Positions 1 to 8,294 are shown, numbered from the stretch's first letter. The stretch is DNA of 21,573 nt from Bacteroidetes bacterium 4572_114 (GCA_002254335.1 NIVA01000130.1:1-21573); one strand, 5' to 3'. Notes: a model not told the origin generated them from the sequence alone. Made by a program: numbers and translations.

Positions 1-372
1 AAAAGCTTCCTTTTTACCTGGATGGTCGTCATTATCAAAAACAACCCATACCTCATTAAATGCACCTTCCAATAATTCCCTTTGGGCAGTTAAAACCCAT
101 CTTAAAGGTGGTCTGCCGTCAATGATTTTTATTTTGTCAATTTCTTCAACTTTTATTGTTTTCCGTTTTTTTCGTTTTGATTTATGTTTTACTACTGTAT
201 TGTTTTTATATAAAATATCAATTGAAGGTTCTGGGGCAATTGTTATTTTTATTTTCCTAATGTCGTTATTATATTTGTTATCAATCAATTCGTCTCTTAT
301 GGAATTGAAAAACAATGGTTCTGTTTTTTCCCCTTCGCAAACAATCAATATTGTATAATTGCCACGTTGCAT
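1..372 (-). CDS. rloB: RloB-like TOPRIM protein, 3' end cut by window edge
   Basis: The first 124 codons of a minus-strand gene start at an ATG (370-372) and run off the window. The N-terminus reads ILIVCEGEKTEP (residues 8-19), the typical opening strand and conserved Glu of RloB/AbiLii proteins. Near residues 110-119 comes VVFDNDDHPG, which fits the DxD metal-binding part of a TOPRIM-like fold. The gene begins 3 bases after the stop of the RloA-like ATPase, so the two are almost certainly co-transcribed. In the family, RloB is the partner of an AAA ATPase in restriction-linked loci and in the AbiL abortive-infection pair, and is presumed to be the nuclease effector. Nothing can be said of the C-terminal half. 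Confidence 0.82.
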   Translation of the reverse strand, partial: MQRGNYTILIVCEGEKTEPLFFNSIRDELIDNKYNNDIRKIKITIAPEPSIDILYKNNTVVKHKSKRKKRKTIKVEEIDKIKIIDGRPPLRWVLTAQRELLEGAFNEVWVVFDNDDHPGKKEAF

Positions 373-375
373 TTA

Positions 376-1674
376 TTAATCAATAAATAAGTTCACTAAT
401 GATTTAATATTTGGTATTGCACCAAATTTACCTGCTAAATACCATTTATCAAAAGGCGTATCTTCCCTAACATCGGTAAAATCCTGTAAAGAAAATAAAT
501 CAGTATTTCCAAATTCATCTTTTTCAGCTAACCAAATTTGGTCTTTTCTTAAAAAACGTTTATCTAAAATATTAGTGTCGTGTGTTGTAAAAATCAATTG
601 AGCATTATGTTTATTTATTCTATCATTTTGAAATAGGGAAATTAGCATTTTTGTCAGATATGGATGCAAGCTGGTTTCTATTTCATCAATAAAAATTGGA
701 TGGCCGGTTTCTAATACCTGGATTAATTTTCCACCTAACACAAAAAGTGTTTTTGTTCCGTGCGATTCTTCATCGAAAGGGAATGGTTCTTTGTTATTAA
801 TTAATTGATCATTTCTATAGAGATTATGAAAACTTGTTAATCTATATTTATTATCCAGAATAATCTTATTTTTTAGTTCTTCAGAAAAGCCATTAGGGAA
901 ATTGAATTCATCTTCAGCAAGTTTCGACAAATTAATTTCATTTAACCCTGTATCAGCAAGTTTAATCAATTCATTTAATTTATTAAGGAAATTTGAGTTT
1001 TTCTCACTTGCTTCTTTGATATCAATATTTAGTGATGATAACATTCGCGAATTAACGGTATTAATTATATCGACACCTTTAAAATATAAAAACACCTCAC
1101 TAATAATTTCATCGGGTATATCGGTTCCAAATTTTGATAACATTGGCTGATTATGAAATAATTCAATTTTTTTATTCTTTGAAGGACTGCCAATGTACCC
1201 AATATGTTTTAGAAGTCTATTGTCTTTGGAGATGCTTCTCTGAAACAAAATAATTTTTCTGTTTTTAGGGTAACTTTCAAGAATTTCTTCAATTATGTTT
1301 TTTTTATCAAAAACTATTGAATACTTATATTTTACAATATTCTTTATAATAAAATCTATTGAAAATTCTACCGGCTTATATTTTGTATCTTCACTAAAAA
1401 CAAAAGGGTCATATGCGCTAATTTCATTTCCTACAACTGCTGGTTCCTTAGTAATAAACCTTATTATTTCATACAAACCCCTAAATAAAGTTGATTTCCC
1501 CGAAGCATTAGCGCCCAGAATAGCACAAGTCTTTAATAACCTGATATTATCTCCTTTTCCAATGGGTTGCGTAAATACATTTTCTTCTTTGCTTTTAGAA
1601 GATTCTGCAATCATAGAAAAATCTACCTTGTTTTTAAATGACCTATAATTCCTAAAACTAATATTTAGTATCAT
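376..1674 (-). CDS. rloA: RloA/AbiLi-like AAA ATPase
   Basis: This 432-residue soluble ATPase is of the AAA_15/AAA_21 (OLD- and SMC-like) type. Walker A is GANASGKST at residues 54-62. A signature-like segment with SHGTKTL lies at 304-310, Walker B IFIDEIE at 327-333, and a switch-type TTHD at 363-366. The insert between 100 and 300 is lysine-rich and variable, as in the family. It is translated just ahead of the RloB-like gene, the usual order of RloA-RloB and AbiLi-AbiLii pairs. By family knowledge it senses infection or DNA state and controls the TOPRIM partner; this is inference here. A TATCTTTG box lies 17 bases upstream of the ATG. Length and motifs are complete, so the gene looks functional. 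Confidence 0.85.
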   Translation of the reverse strand: MILNISFRNYRSFKNKVDFSMIAESSKSKEENVFTQPIGKGDNIRLLKTCAILGANASGKSTLFRGLYEIIRFITKEPAVVGNEISAYDPFVFSEDTKYKPVEFSIDFIIKNIVKYKYSIVFDKKNIIEEILESYPKNRKIILFQRSISKDNRLLKHIGYIGSPSKNKKIELFHNQPMLSKFGTDIPDEIISEVFLYFKGVDIINTVNSRMLSSLNIDIKEASEKNSNFLNKLNELIKLADTGLNEINLSKLAEDEFNFPNGFSEELKNKIILDNKYRLTSFHNLYRNDQLINNKEPFPFDEESHGTKTLFVLGGKLIQVLETGHPIFIDEIETSLHPYLTKMLISLFQNDRINKHNAQLIFTTHDTNILDKRFLRKDQIWLAEKDEFGNTDLFSLQDFTDVREDTPFDKWYLAGKFGAIPNIKSLVNLFID

Positions 1675-1690
1675 ATTTGTAATTTTCCTG

Positions 1691-1698
1691 CAAAGATA
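1691..1698 (-). promoter_or_regulatory. Bacteroidota -7 box for rloAB
   Basis: The minus strand reads TATCTTTG, a perfect match to the TAnnTTTG -7 box of Bacteroidota sigma factor promoters. It lies 17 bases before the rloA ATG, implying a very short leader. No good -33 TTTG is seen. Confidence 0.5.
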
Positions 1699-1824
1699 AG
1701 TCTAATATTTTATAAAAATGATTTTTAATGTGACTATTTGTATGATTTCAACAAATTATGCGATTAGAACTCTGGTTTGACCTACCATTTTTTGAATAAA
1801 AGCCTGACTGATTCAATAATTATT

Positions 1825-1923
1825 GAGTCCGATCTAAAAAGCTGTCAGACAGTTATCTTCTAAAATACACATTGAAGTTAAAACACTATATGTCTGACTT
1901 TTAACCTAAACTGTCTGACAGCT
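1825..1923 (-). repeat. 84-base palindromic repeat, copy 1 (inverted relative to copies 2 and 3)
   Basis: Inverted ends AGCTGTCAGACAGTT (1840-1854) and AACTGTCTGACAGCT (1909-1923) bound exactly 84 bases. Read on the minus strand, the last 36 bases (1888-1923) match copy 2 with one mismatch. An outer arm resembling that of copy 2, GAGTCCGATCTAAAAAG, lies at 1825-1841. The outer arm on the other side is too diverged to recognise. Confidence 0.75.
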
Positions 1924-2029
1924 ATTCACCAAGGTATCAGGTTTTTGCTTCATTCAACACTCCAACCACCGAAGGGAGTCCGTACGAAGCGAAGCAAGTC
2001 CGAATGGATGAACTCTCCATAACTCCACC

Positions 2030-2150
2030 TCTCCATTTTCCATTATTCCATCATCTCATACATTCCATCATTCCATTATCCACCATTCCACCATTCCACC
2101 ATTCCATCATTTAAGCATTTAAGCATTTTAGCATTCCATCATCTAAGCAT
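2030..2150. repeat. Low-complexity CATTCCA/AAGCATTT tract
   Basis: CATTCCA occurs at least six times and AAGCATTT/TTAGCATT words three times within about 120 bases. In the sense of the caspase gene this is an ATGGAATG-type tract starting right after the stop codon. It has no coding character. Confidence 0.7.
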
Positions 2151-2155
2151 TCTTT

Positions 2156-3862
2156 TCAATTAAGGGTCCACTTTTCCCAATCCCCCTGCACAGCTATGCT
2201 AACCTTCACCGTTGGGTCTTGTTCTTTGTTATTTATGCGCAGCGATTCGATGGAGACATTGTCCTTAACATAATCAGCAAGTGTGCCGTAGGTAATATTC
2301 CCCCTGCTTTGCTGCAGTTTCTTTAACAGGAAATAGGTGAACATGCCATGTTGTTGATCATCATAGGGCAGTGAAGATTGTTCTCCGCTACTGGCCGAGA
2401 ACACAACCATATTGCCGGTTACAAGTTCCTCTTTTGGCCTGACCTTTACCGAGCGGGCCGCAAGCAATCCGGCATCGCGGCCCCCGCCACTAAAACAGGC
2501 ATCCAGGAAAAATGTGATGCGCTGTGCACCGGTCTCACTTAATTTCTTGTAAACATCGGCAAGCTTAATGGCGGAATTCAAATTGGTGCCCGAAACATCC
2601 ACCGGTATCAGATACGGCTCTTTGCTCGTTTCATCGGGCAGGCCATGCCCGGCAAAGTAGAAAATAACTTCGGCTTCGTCAGCAGTTTTTGCGGCCAACT
2701 TGGAAATCAGGTCAATCTTTTGTTCCATTTCACCGGCAGTGGCATCGGTAAGGAAAAAGAGGTTTTTATCCTCTACGCCCATCACCCTGCTTGCATAACT
2801 TTTAAATGATGATGCATCGTTACGGGCATAAGCCACATTGGCTTCCGAATTGAGTCCCCGTTGAAATTTCGAATAATCCTCATTGCCGATGATCAAAGCA
2901 TATCTAAAAGGGTGATTGGTTAAGTTGAGGGGGATATTTTTATCCACGTCCGAAGATAGCGAGGCCATCTCAAAATCTGATGCTGCCGTGGTGATACCGG
3001 TGATGACCACCTGGTTTTTGGCAGTCAGGTTTTCATCTAAGCTTACCGCCAGGGTGGTATCAACGCCATATCTGCCATAGCTTTCGCTTACCGTAACCTG
3101 AACCGGGATGGATGTGCCTTCGTATCTTCTTGAAGCAGTGAACAGGAAATCCAATTCCTTTGTTTCGCCCCTTTGCATAAAATTCAGGTCGTATTGCGAA
3201 TATTCGCTGAGGGGGAAACAGTTGGCACCGGTCAGTTCAAAATTTATCCTTACGCTTTTGGCTTCCCCACCGCCAATATTTTGTATCAATACCTTTAGGT
3301 TGATGGGGTAATTAAGTTTTATCTGCCCCCCATCTTCGGTGCTGAACACTGCATCTGCAATTACCACTTTAGGTTCGGCAAAGTGCCTGGTCTCAATTTT
3401 AAATTCGAGCGGGAAGGCATCAAACCCCCTGGCTTCAAGCACTTCAATTACAAATTCTGCATATCCATCCTGTGTATCCAATTTCCCTTCAATGGGTATG
3501 ATAACCTCTTTTGATGTTTCGCCGGGCATATCGCCCAAATCAATCCCACCCTCAAATGTAACACCTGAAACATCCTGGTTTTTTAAATAGGCATTAACTT
3601 TAACATCCTGTGCCACACCCTTGCCGATGTTCTCAACCTTAAAAGATATTTGGCACTGTTCGTTGGCATTGATGAAATTGTTTTTGTTTTCATCTGTAAA
3701 CTTCTCTTCCGTAATAATCAGATCGGGAAGTTGCCTGATGTTGGTGGTTTGTTTCTTTTTAAAGGATATTTTTTTGGGTTGGCTTTTTCCTGAGCTTACC
3801 TGGGCGAAGGATAGCCCACCCGCCAGTACAAAAATTAGCAAAAAGAGTAAATATTTTTTCAT
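2156..3862 (-). CDS. Secreted caspase-fold (C14) protease with N-terminal CARDB-like domains
   Basis: The start is placed at the Met opening MKKYLLFLLIFVLAGG, because the longer reading frame (to 3898) adds 12 residues before an obvious signal peptide. Numbering below is that of the longer 580-residue frame. Residues 55-300 are beta-rich and contain two CARDB-like adhesion modules with QISFKVENIGKG and LKVLIQNIGGG. A caspase domain occupies about 330-550. RYALIIGNEDY is the first strand, FAGHG carries the catalytic His418, and DACFSG the catalytic Cys468. Both members of the dyad are present, so it should be active. It is exported, probably to the periplasm or cell surface. Metacaspase-like enzymes usually cut after basic residues, but the S1 pocket cannot be judged by eye. 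It is the last gene of a minus-strand run; decayed toxin-antitoxin genes sit just upstream. Confidence 0.85.
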   Translation of the reverse strand: MKKYLLFLLIFVLAGGLSFAQVSSGKSQPKKISFKKKQTTNIRQLPDLIITEEKFTDENKNNFINANEQCQISFKVENIGKGVAQDVKVNAYLKNQDVSGVTFEGGIDLGDMPGETSKEVIIPIEGKLDTQDGYAEFVIEVLEARGFDAFPLEFKIETRHFAEPKVVIADAVFSTEDGGQIKLNYPINLKVLIQNIGGGEAKSVRINFELTGANCFPLSEYSQYDLNFMQRGETKELDFLFTASRRYEGTSIPVQVTVSESYGRYGVDTTLAVSLDENLTAKNQVVITGITTAASDFEMASLSSDVDKNIPLNLTNHPFRYALIIGNEDYSKFQRGLNSEANVAYARNDASSFKSYASRVMGVEDKNLFFLTDATAGEMEQKIDLISKLAAKTADEAEVIFYFAGHGLPDETSKEPYLIPVDVSGTNLNSAIKLADVYKKLSETGAQRITFFLDACFSGGGRDAGLLAARSVKVRPKEELVTGNMVVFSASSGEQSSLPYDDQQHGMFTYFLLKKLQQSRGNITYGTLADYVKDNVSIESLRINNKEQDPTVKVSIAVQGDWEKWTLN

Positions 3863-3915
3863 AGGTATTTGAATTGTAAATTGTTTACTTAACATCATTA
3901 ATTGAGAAATACTTT

Positions 3916-4131
3916 TTAAATTTCGGCCCTTACTTTTTCAACCTCGGTATTAATTTCTTCTTCGCTTATCTCATCAGTTTGAAAGGAGTTTAATAATCTT
4001 GACAATCTTTTATCTATTGCCTCTTTTGCAAGTTCCTTACTTAGTTTGGCTTTCTCCCGCCCTGGCAATTGTCTTACCAAATTGAGTATTTGACCATAAG
4101 AAAGTGATATTTGATATGTTCCTGTATTCAT
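3916..4131 (-). CDS. Orphan antitoxin-like protein
   Basis: This 71-residue protein is helical and charged, containing YGQILNLVRQLPGREKAKL followed by a C-terminal stretch rich in Glu and ending VEKVRAEI. It resembles the small antitoxins that in Bacteroidota precede PIN-domain toxins: an N-terminal DNA-binding or dimerisation part and a C-terminal tail with SEEEI that neutralises the toxin. The expected toxin gene is absent; downstream comes the caspase gene after 53 bases. It is therefore either an orphan antitoxin or the survivor of a lost pair. The assignment rests on general sequence character, not on a recognised catalytic motif. Confidence 0.6.
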   Translation of the reverse strand: MNTGTYQISLSYGQILNLVRQLPGREKAKLSKELAKEAIDKRLSRLLNSFQTDEISEEEINTEVEKVRAEI

Positions 4132-4189
4132 AAATCATATTATTGATTAAAGGTAATGTTTATTAGTTTGCTATTTTTCCCCGCATTGT

Positions 4190-4279
4190 TTATAAGTCTT
4201 TCTTGTAGGTAGTGCTATCTTTTCTATCACCTTTGAAGTAGTATGAGAGAATGTCTGTATCAATTAAGGTTTCTTTCAT
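4190..4279 (-). pseudogene. Truncated VapC-like PIN toxin stub
   Basis: This 29-codon frame starts with ATG directly after the TAA of the VapB-like gene (zero spacing). It reads MKETLIDTDILSYYFKGD, the first strand and first acidic residues of a VapC PIN nuclease, and then ends after a few unrelated residues. A complete VapC has about 130 residues and three further conserved acidic positions, all missing here. The toxin is therefore inactive. The stub shows that the upstream gene really was the antitoxin of a VapBC pair. Confidence 0.75.
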
Positions 4280-4513
4280 TTATATCCCACCTCTGTCTTC
4301 TTCTATTCTTTTTGTTCCAAGATTTATTGTCAAGTCGTCTATTAAGTTTTTGTCAAGGTCTTTCCAGCAACCTGCATAGGACAAAATATCATCTTTCTTC
4401 CTGCTATTTTTTTCAATTTTTCTGAGAAATTCCCAGATGTCATCAAGTTTATCAGTTGATATTTTTTCGACCCGCCTTAATATTTTTGTTCTTATTTCTC
4501 TTTCTTTAAGCAT
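4280..4513 (-). CDS. VapB-like antitoxin
   Basis: A 77-residue charged, mostly helical protein with ILSYAGCWKDLDKN in its C-terminal half. This resembles the tail of VapB-type antitoxins of Bacteroidota, where the segment wraps the PIN toxin. Its stop codon is immediately followed by the ATG of a truncated VapC remnant, the coupling typical of vapBC. With its toxin lost it may persist as a neutral remnant or as an antidote against related toxins elsewhere in the genome. Confidence 0.65.
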   Translation of the reverse strand: MLKEREIRTKILRRVEKISTDKLDDIWEFLRKIEKNSRKKDDILSYAGCWKDLDKNLIDDLTINLGTKRIEEDRGGI

Positions 4514-4543
4514 AGCAGTGCGGCTAGGTATTGTTATGCACTT

Positions 4544-5170
4544 TTATTTTCTTTTTATTCGTCCAGGTTCATTAAGTATTTCCTTATCATTCCGATAAAT
4601 CACGAGTTCAGCAGGTGGCGTATCATTTGTTCTTAATACATTTATGATACATTCATATTTATAGTTGTCATTGATAAATTCATATCTATGATTTCCTCCG
4701 CTACCTTCTGGAATCCAATTTCCATCTTTGATTACTATATCAGGTTTTTTACTCATTTTAGAATTTATCGACCAAGAAGCATATCTGTATTTTCCATTTT
4801 TTAGTTTGTCAATTCTAATTTTGTTTTGTTTTGTTTCCATTATTAAAATTGGTTCTTCAAAATCTTTTAAGCTTCTGTAAATCTTATCTTTATCCATTTC
4901 TATAAGTTTAGCTCTTTCGTCACGTTCATAATTTGATTGATAATTTACAGAAATTAATCTCCCATCATAGTCAAGCCACAAAATACCATTATTTAACATT
5001 ATTCCTCTCCATCCAACTGCAGACCAGTCTTTTTTAATATTTGATGAAATAATTATAGTTTTTAAGCTATCATCGAAGATTTCATTATATCGTTTCTCGA
5101 ATTCAAGTTCGTTATCGATGTCTGAAAGGGGATATTCTCTCCTTAGAGGATAAGCTACGTGAGCTTTCAA
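4544..5170 (-). CDS. Hypothetical protein, probably truncated at its 5' end
   Basis: The open frame begins at a TTG (5168-5170); there is no ATG or GTG between it and the upstream in-frame stop. The protein (208 residues) has no signal peptide. It contains WSAVGWRGIMLNNGILWLDYDGRLISVNYQS, a segment I associate with secreted hypothetical proteins of Bacteroidota that carry a longer N-terminus, and a beta-rich C-terminal half. The lack of a normal start and of an export signal suggests that the first part of the gene was lost when it was joined to the end of the DUF5683-like gene 14 bases upstream. No function is recognised. Confidence 0.55.
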   Translation of the reverse strand: MKAHVAYPLRREYPLSDIDNELEFEKRYNEIFDDSLKTIIISSNIKKDWSAVGWRGIMLNNGILWLDYDGRLISVNYQSNYERDERAKLIEMDKDKIYRSLKDFEEPILIMETKQNKIRIDKLKNGKYRYASWSINSKMSKKPDIVIKDGNWIPEGSGGNHRYEFINDNYKYECIINVLRTNDTPPAELVIYRNDKEILNEPGRIKRK

Positions 5171-5184
5171 TTTGTTGATATTAA

Positions 5185-5982
5185 CTAAAACTTATAAGTA
5201 ACAACCAACATCGGCCCACGCACTTCCGGGTTATAATAGTATCCCATATCAACCTTTGATCGTTTTGCTTTTTTATTGGCATTGCCGGCCTGGATGCCTG
5301 TCCATATCAGGTCGATGGCCCAAATACCGGCAGCAGCGTACATTAAATACTCTTGATTTTTTTGATATTCCTCGGCATCTTTAAAAAGTTGATCGCGCTC
5401 GGTAACATCCACTGATTCTTTGTAATCCTGATAAGCCTGTTCCGTCTGGTTGTTCATATAAACCGAACCCCCAACCGCGCCATAGCCAACCAAACCCATC
5501 AGCCAATAAGCACCACCGCCTTTGACGTAACGGTTGCCCCATCCGGGAAAAATAGCCGATCGGAGCAGGGCGCCCCCAACACTTACTGCTCTAACTGTTT
5601 TGGCCGGTTTAGAGGGTTCGTCCGCCATTTCCGGTTCGATAAATACTTCAACCGAAATCTCATCATCGATGTAAACATTATCCTTGTTTAGGTCCCAAAC
5701 AATTCTTTTTCCTTTACCTCCGTAAACCCCGGGGCCAATATCGCCGGTCAGTGCAAAAGCACTGATCTTTTTCCCGGCTGTAGTTAAAATATTCATTGTA
5801 ACATTAAAGGACTCCCCTGTTTTGCTTTTGTCGATATCATAATTAATTACCAGGTTCTCGCCCTCAAGGAAAAAATCCACATTTTCAACCCTGGCTTTTG
5901 ATTGTGACATTGCAAAGTTGGCAAAAAGGATAAGTGCCGTTAAACATATTAACTGGATTGTTGTGCTATATATCTTCTTCAT
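5185..5982 (-). CDS. DUF5683-like exported membrane protein
   Basis: A 265-residue protein with a signal peptide (residues 1-27, ending AMSQ). A beta-sandwich of the kind with GKRIVWDLNKDN follows at about 30-118. The C-terminal region (about 135-240) opens with LLRSAIFPGWGNRYVKGG, typical of DUF5683-type membrane proteins. It has two hydrophobic segments, at about 157-175 and 213-232, separated by a charged hydrophilic stretch. The end VRGPMLVVTYKF resembles a beta strand ending in Phe. It is 18 bases downstream of the FN3-module gene and probably in the same transcript. The role is unknown. Proteins of this architecture often accompany secreted caspases and lipoproteins in this phylum, which fits the local context. 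Confidence 0.7.
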   Translation of the reverse strand: MKKIYSTTIQLICLTALILFANFAMSQSKARVENVDFFLEGENLVINYDIDKSKTGESFNVTMNILTTAGKKISAFALTGDIGPGVYGGKGKRIVWDLNKDNVYIDDEISVEVFIEPEMADEPSKPAKTVRAVSVGGALLRSAIFPGWGNRYVKGGGAYWLMGLVGYGAVGGSVYMNNQTEQAYQDYKESVDVTERDQLFKDAEEYQKNQEYLMYAAAGIWAIDLIWTGIQAGNANKKAKRSKVDMGYYYNPEVRGPMLVVTYKF

Positions 5983-6000
5983 TGTTTATTGGTTTTCGGG

Positions 6001-6936
6001 TTAACGGTTTGATTGATTACTTGATGACACTTGCAACGGTTTTGTGTTTTCACCCTTTTGATGAGGATCGTCCTTGATTACCGTATTTAGCAATTTCTCT
6101 TCGCCACTGGCATTGGAAATAAAAATTTGAAGGTTCCAGTTAAAATCCAGGGCGGGGTTAATAATTGATAACGCCTGCCAGGGAGCCCCATCCGTAGAGA
6201 TCAAGTCGCCTTGTCCTGTAAAAGCGGGCCCCTCGTCCACACCTGCAGGAAAGTCGCCCGGCGATTGTTCCTGCACCCAATATCCCGGATAAAGGGCATG
6301 GCTTGCATCAATTGTAAATGGATCATCCAAAACCACTTCATTCCATTCGTTGGCAGTAACAAATAAAACATCCTGGAGATATTCAAGGTTTGTACCATCA
6401 GGCCCGGTATAAATTTCTATACTATAAGTAGTTGGTAAACCACTGCGTGGGAAAAACCTGAACTTTGTAACCTTCCAGCCATCATAACCCTGGAGCTGTG
6501 CAGGGTTAAACTTTATGGCAACATCAAAATCACCACCTTCGTTAAGCCCGATGCCATCATGGTTTTCGCCGTTGTCGTAGTGCAACCATTTAGGCCCTCC
6601 TGTAAAAAAATTAATTTCGCCACCGTAAGCTACCCCATAGGAATTTTCGGCATAGGCCCTTACGTAGTACGTGTTGCCCGGTGCCAGGCCCGAAAATTGA
6701 TGGATGAACTCCCCAAGCCCGGAACCATTTTCCGAAGTTACGTCATTGATGGTAGGATTATGCTGTTGGCCAATGCAAAATCCCCTTACGGTCACGTTAC
6801 TGCCACCTTGGTTGGTAACATTGCCCGAACAAGTAGCTTCAGTTTCGGTGATATTAAAAACCTGAAGAGTTGCCACGACAGGCAGGTTAATATTTTCCAA
6901 TGATGTAAATGGAGGGGTTATTTCCCGCAATTTTCT
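6001..6936 (-). pseudogene. FN3-module lipoprotein, 3' part after frameshift
   Basis: This frame lacks a start of its own: its first coherent segment, PPFTSLENINLPVVATLQV, is the end of an FN3-like module that began in the other frame. Next comes a complete module with YYVRAYAENSYGVAYGGEINFF, then a beta-sandwich of about 190 residues with WLHYDNGENHDGIG and NEWNEVVLDDPFTIDASHALYPGYWVQ, of the type found in secreted adhesins of Bacteroidota. Upstream, the 198-residue lipoprotein frame carries the missing N-terminus. The two pieces are fragments of one surface protein, or would need a frameshift to be joined. The C-terminus SSSNQSNR is not a recognisable type IX sorting domain. Confidence 0.7.
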
Positions 6937-7483
6937 TAAAGTCATCAATTGTTGGGTTATCGGACAATGAATAAACAAAACCATAACTGCTTACTGAGGC
7001 CCCAAACAGGTTAATTATTTCACCTCCTAATGTTGCGCTGGTTTCAGCAACATTAATTGCATCAAGGGTTTTAATATCTACCTCCTTCGTTGTAAAAGAA
7101 GATGCGCTTCCGTAGCTAACAGTGCCAGTATTGCCCTCCTCGGCAAACGTCCTGAAATAATAGGTTGTGTTTTGATCGAGACCGGCAACAGGGGCACCGT
7201 AGATCCCAATTTCATTAGGGATGCCCGGCAAAAATATCTTATCATCGGCCATGGTAGGGTTATTTGACAAGGAATAACAAAAACCAATACTGGTAATATC
7301 ACCCTCCCCAAGGTCGATGACATCCCCTTTTAGTGTAGCGTAGGTAGTTGCAACATCGCCTGCATCAAGGGTTTTGACCATAACCTCCCGTACGACATCA
7401 ATTTTTTTGCAGGAATAATACTGGTTGGCAATGAAAACTGCAATTACAACCAGCAGGATTTTTTTGGTAAGTGTTCGGTTCAT
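6887..7483 (-). CDS. FN3-module lipoprotein, 5' part (frameshifted)
   Basis: Starts with a lipoprotein signal: a hydrophobic core at residues 9-20 and a Cys at 25 (YYSCKK). One full FN3-like module follows (about 34-133, with TTYYFRTFAEEG and SYGSASSFTT). The first half of a second module comes next (about 136-186, with SSYGFVYSLSDNPTIDDFKKI), then a divergent end and a stop. The second half of the module, with its expected NTTYY and RAYA strands, is missing, and coherent sequence resumes in another frame at about 6935. This fits an internal deletion of about 40-50 codons that also broke the frame. The intact gene would have encoded a surface lipoprotein of about 500 residues; what remains probably makes a truncated product. 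Confidence 0.7.
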   Translation of the reverse strand: MNRTLTKKILLVVIAVFIANQYYSCKKIDVVREVMVKTLDAGDVATTYATLKGDVIDLGEGDITSIGFCYSLSNNPTMADDKIFLPGIPNEIGIYGAPVAGLDQNTTYYFRTFAEEGNTGTVSYGSASSFTTKEVDIKTLDAINVAETSATLGGEIINLFGASVSSYGFVYSLSDNPTIDDFKKIAGNNPSIYIIGKY

Positions 7484-7705
7484 AATTAGTTGTATTTCTT
7501 TAATTAATGTAACAGGTTGTTATTAATGTGATACTCGAATATTATAGAATTCATTTTATTTCAGTATTAGCTAAACAAATACTAATTTGTTTCAAGGGCA
7601 AAAGAACAATGAGGCCAAAATTGATGACTCAAAATTAGAATAAAATAGGAAAACCCCGGCACAATTACAAAAAATAATTCTTACGGGCAGAAATCAAAAA
7701 ATGTA

Positions 7706-8077
7706 TTACTCCCTATAAAAAATAAACCTTGTAATGAATATCCCGGTGCCGTCGCCCTTCCCGGCATCGCTTTCAACACCGCTGAGCACAAATTTAAGTT
7801 CCCAGCCCTCTTTTACCAGTTTGTTGATTTTTGAAGAGATCATTGCGTCATTGGAGGCAATATTCTGAAAATTAATACCCACCGCGCTGTAAAAGTTGAG
7901 CAGCTTCGTTTCGTCAAATTTATCAACTTTTGCATCTGATCTGCTTACATCTTTTTGCTTACTCTTTTTTCCGTTGGTGCGGCTTGTTGTAAAATTCACC
8001 ACATCAAGGCTGTCGGTGGTTTCAACTATCCTCGACCGCCCAATGCCCATGGGGACTACCGATAAAAAAAAATACAA
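7706..8077 (-). CDS. Hypothetical exported protein with homopolymer at its start
   Basis: The frame opens at a TTG, followed by a run of nine T on the coding strand (8064-8072), then LSVVPMGIG and a hydrophilic Lys/Ser-rich linker. The C-terminal 70 residues contain ISSKINKLVKEGWELKFVLSG and end GIFITRFIFYRE, resembling the short DUF4177-type fold in a general way. No ATG precedes the hydrophobic stretch in this frame. Removing or adding bases in the T run would join it to an upstream frame reading ENYLIIVFFF, which would make a good signal peptide but starts at ATT. The true start is therefore uncertain and may be affected by slippage or a sequence error. Confidence 0.5.
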   Translation of the reverse strand: MYFFLSVVPMGIGRSRIVETTDSLDVVNFTTSRTNGKKSKQKDVSRSDAKVDKFDETKLLNFYSAVGINFQNIASNDAMISSKINKLVKEGWELKFVLSGVESDAGKGDGTGIFITRFIFYRE

Positions 8078-8145
8078 TTATTAAATAATTTTCAATAGGT
8101 TTGTACGGTATTTATTTCTCAGTAAAAAGGTAGTAGAACACTAAT

Positions 8146-8278
8146 GAGTTTAGTCTAAAAAGTAAATATTTGGGTGAATAGCTGTCAGACAGTTTAGATT
8201 AAAAGTCAGACATATAATGCTTTAGATTCTGTGTGTAATATGGAAAATAACTGTCTGACAGCTTTTTAGACCGGACTC
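8146..8278 (+). repeat. 84-base palindromic repeat, copy 2, with outer inverted arms
   Basis: Inner inverted ends AGCTGTCAGACAGTT (8180-8194) and AACTGTCTGACAGCT (8249-8263) again span 84 bases. Around them lie outer arms GAGTTTAGTCTAAAAAG (8146-8162) and CTTTTTAGACCGGACTC (8262-8278), inverted with 14 of 17 positions paired and all three mismatches transitions. ACTAAT lies directly outside both ends (8140-8145 and 8279-8284), a possible target duplication. The right end is 16 bases upstream of the next ATG. Confidence 0.8.
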
Positions 8279-8294
8279 ACTAATAAATAACGTA

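Larger units (their letters stand above)
1675..2155. other. Non-coding spacer between rloA and the caspase gene
   Basis: No gene of convincing composition is seen. The spacer holds the rloA promoter box, one copy of the 84-base palindromic repeat (1840-1923), a short segment with two GTCCG words around GAAGCGAAGC (1978-2003), and a CATTCCA-rich low-complexity tract that ends at the stop codon of the caspase-like gene. Confidence 0.6.
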
